From Stigmatella ashevillena (GTDB lineage Bacteria; Myxococcota; Myxococcia; Myxococcales; Myxococcaceae), in NCBI RefSeq assembly GCF_028368975.1, contig NZ_JAQNDM010000002.1:2924007-2988006 (forward strand): a stretch of 64,000 nucleotides of DNA. Reading direction: 5' to 3'. The notes under the pieces are model-generated. The model worked only from the letters and a program-made list of their open reading frames with translations. It made no database searches and had not been told where the DNA came from. This document shows positions 62,677 to 64,000 of this stretch, one piece after another. The translations under genes and the position numbers were made by a program. Numbering within the stretch: the stretch's first letter is position 1; every line of letters starts with the position of its first letter.

Positions 62677-63549
62677 TCAGGCCGGGGCCAGGGCCCCCAG
62701 GAGGTGGACGGTGCCCTCGTCCGAGGCGACGCGAAAGGCCACCTCCCCCTCCTGCCGTGCCGTCTGGAACCGCACCTGGGAGTCCAGAAAGAGCGGGCGC
62801 CGGAACTCGCACGTGAGCGTGAGGGAGGGCACCTCGCCTGCCTCTCCCATCTCCGCGAGGCACCGGCTCAGCGTCCACATGCCATGGGCAATGGCCCGGG
62901 AGAACCCAAAGGGCCGCGCGGAGAGTGTCGTGAGGTGAATGGGGTTGTAATCCCCCGAAGCCTGGGCGTAGCGCCGCCCCATGTCGGCGGGGACCGTCCA
63001 GCGCGCGGGCCGGCTGTCACGAAACCGCCCATCCTCCTCGGGAGCGGTCCGCGCCTTGCGAGAGGCCTCCCCTGCCCCAGGCAGCCGGCGCAGCATGGTG
63101 GTGACGGCCTCCCAGACCCGCCCACCTTCGGATTCCACACGGGTACACAAGTCGAGTTCGCGGCCGAGGCGCGCTTCGCGCTGTCCCTCCAAGACGCAGG
63201 AGATGGCGAGCGGCGCATCTTCAGGCAACCGGCGGAACTGCCGGATGACGTTGCGGACATGAATCAGCCCCAGCAGCCGGTAAGGGAACTCAGGGCGGTT
63301 GAGCAATGCCATGTGCAGGGGCATGGCCAGCACCTGCGGAAAAGGGGCCGGCAAGAAACCGTCGGCCTCGAAGCCGCACACGGCGCGGTACCGCGAGAGC
63401 CGCGAAGGCTCGGCCACGACGTGCCGCACGCTCAGCTCCAGGCGAGGCACCTCGGCGACCCGCCCGGGCTTGCGCGTCACGGCGGCGCGCACCAACTGAA
63501 GTCCGAGCGACGGCAACGCAGGGAGTTCGAGAGAAAGCGGGGAGGACAT
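62677..63549 (-). CDS. MaoC/hot-dog-fold dehydratase-like protein
   Basis: 290 residues from ATG 63549 (AGGAGC upstream). The C-terminal half carries the MaoC hydratase signature S-G-D-Y-N-P-I-H-L near residue 203 with H-G-M-W-T near 228; the N-terminal half is a second hot-dog fold without the motif. This double-hot-dog layout is common for enoyl-CoA hydratases and the dehydratase part of polyketide or fatty-acid synthases. No acyl-carrier partner is nearby. Confidence 0.83.
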   Translation of the reverse strand: MSSPLSLELPALPSLGLQLVRAAVTRKPGRVAEVPRLELSVRHVVAEPSRLSRYRAVCGFEADGFLPAPFPQVLAMPLHMALLNRPEFPYRLLGLIHVRNVIRQFRRLPEDAPLAISCVLEGQREARLGRELDLCTRVESEGGRVWEAVTTMLRRLPGAGEASRKARTAPEEDGRFRDSRPARWTVPADMGRRYAQASGDYNPIHLTTLSARPFGFSRAIAHGMWTLSRCLAEMGEAGEVPSLTLTCEFRRPLFLDSQVRFQTARQEGEVAFRVASDEGTVHLLGALAPA

Positions 63550-63628
63550 GCTCCTGTCCTTATCAATGATGAAGGCCTCCGTCCTGGAGCAAGGCGCCAG
63601 ACTCCCTGTCAGTTGAACGGTGAGCCCG

Positions 63629-64000
63629 TCACGAACCTGGGGGCCCCGGAATGACGGCGGTGGTGTAAAGCGAGTGCAAGTGCCAACCGAGCGTTTCGTA
63701 GAGCGCGCGGCCGTCCGTCGTGGCCACCAACACGCCTCTCCGTCCGCCTTTCTCCCTGGCGGCGGCCTCCAGCGCCAGGAGCAGGGCGCGCGCCAAACCA
63801 CGGCGGCGATGGTCCGGTTCCGTGGAGATCCGGTCATAGATGGCACAGTCACCCACGCAGGCCACCCGGCCGATCGCCGCCTCCCGCCCATCGGCGGCGA
63901 TAATCCGGGCGACGACGACCGACCTGCCGCCGGTCAGTTCGAGCGCATAGCCTGACGGCAGACGGCCACTCCCCGCCATCGGCCCATCGCACCGCATCAT
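63629..64000 (-). CDS. GNAT acetyltransferase (cut by window edge)
   Basis: 123 residues visible; the open frame reaches the window edge so the true N terminus may lie outside. Acetyl-CoA motif R-R-R-G-L-A-R-A-L near residue 68 follows the family beta-4 strand ([10 protein letters not shown]), and A-L-Y-E-T-L-G-W near 98 is the late GNAT block. The function and substrate are unknown. Ends 79 bases before the dehydratase start. Confidence 0.78.
   Translation of the reverse strand: MMRCDGPMAGSGRLPSGYALELTGGRSVVVARIIAADGREAAIGRVACVGDCAIYDRISTEPDHRRRGLARALLLALEAAAREKGGRRGVLVATTDGRALYETLGWHLHSLYTTAVIPGPPGS

Overview
This 64 kb window is very GC-rich and gene-dense, with about 62 protein genes on both strands, few gaps and many start/stop overlaps (ATGA, GTGA, TGATG). 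The gene content points to a myxobacterium (Myxococcota, most likely suborder Cystobacterineae). Evidence includes a zinc-ribbon/GYF/AgmX-type gliding-related protein, a Ser/Thr kinase with C-terminal PEGA repeats, a PilZ protein, an FYDLN-acid protein, many lipoproteins, and frequent GTG/TTG starts. The genus is inference only; no 16S or tRNA gene was seen.

Layout. 1-6.1 kb (minus): a coupled MoxR-DUF58-BatA-BatB-BatC-BatD operon, with BatC carrying a long Asp-Gly-Gly tract. 6.2-9 kb: alpha/beta hydrolase, methyltransferase, ZIP metal transporter. 9-14.1 kb (minus): envelope genes (COG3014 lipoprotein, LpoB-like lipoprotein, two exported proteins, MscS channel). 14.2-18.2 kb (plus): single-domain response regulator coupled to a metallophosphatase-tetrahaem cytochrome lipoprotein, then an MltD-like transglycosylase. 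18.2-27 kb (minus): double-AAA ATPase, PEGA kinase, and a four-gene coupled MacB/LolD-type ABC operon. 27-30.2 kb: small zinc protein, then a PspA operon with two unusual partners.

30.4-45.2 kb holds a nucleoside uptake and salvage region. On the minus strand are a pyrimidine-nucleoside phosphorylase, a Tsx-like outer-membrane protein, purine nucleoside phosphorylase, a PilZ protein, cytidine deaminase and an MTA/SAH-deaminase-like amidohydrolase. A divergent plus-strand operon encodes a BMP-type binding lipoprotein, an ABC ATPase and two permeases. Nearby are a PGM2-type phosphohexo/pentomutase and deoxyribose-phosphate aldolase. Together these could take external nucleosides to free bases, ribose/deoxyribose phosphates, acetaldehyde and glyceraldehyde-3-phosphate, which fits a predator living on lysed prey.

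45.3-48 kb (plus): tandem ComEC-like metallo-beta-lactamase-fold proteins, the second with degraded metal ligands, plus a DUF3006 protein. 48-53 kb: AgmX-like protein, FYDLN-acid protein, a 55-aa small gene, a cupredoxin-like lipoprotein, a coiled-coil zinc-ribbon protein and an RNase H. 52,987-53,388: the RNase P RNA gene. Just downstream is a two-gene nucleotidyltransferase-like module with a 12-bp perfect dyad at its start. 54.3-64 kb: lipoprotein, FtsY, M1 peptidase, MshEN-domain protein, a PI-PLC/C-type-lectin-like fusion, a shortened FkbM methyltransferase, a MaoC-type dehydratase and a GNAT cut by the window edge.

No insertion sequence, prophage, CRISPR array or tRNA was found. No gene-free gap exceeds 300 bases apart from the rnpB region.
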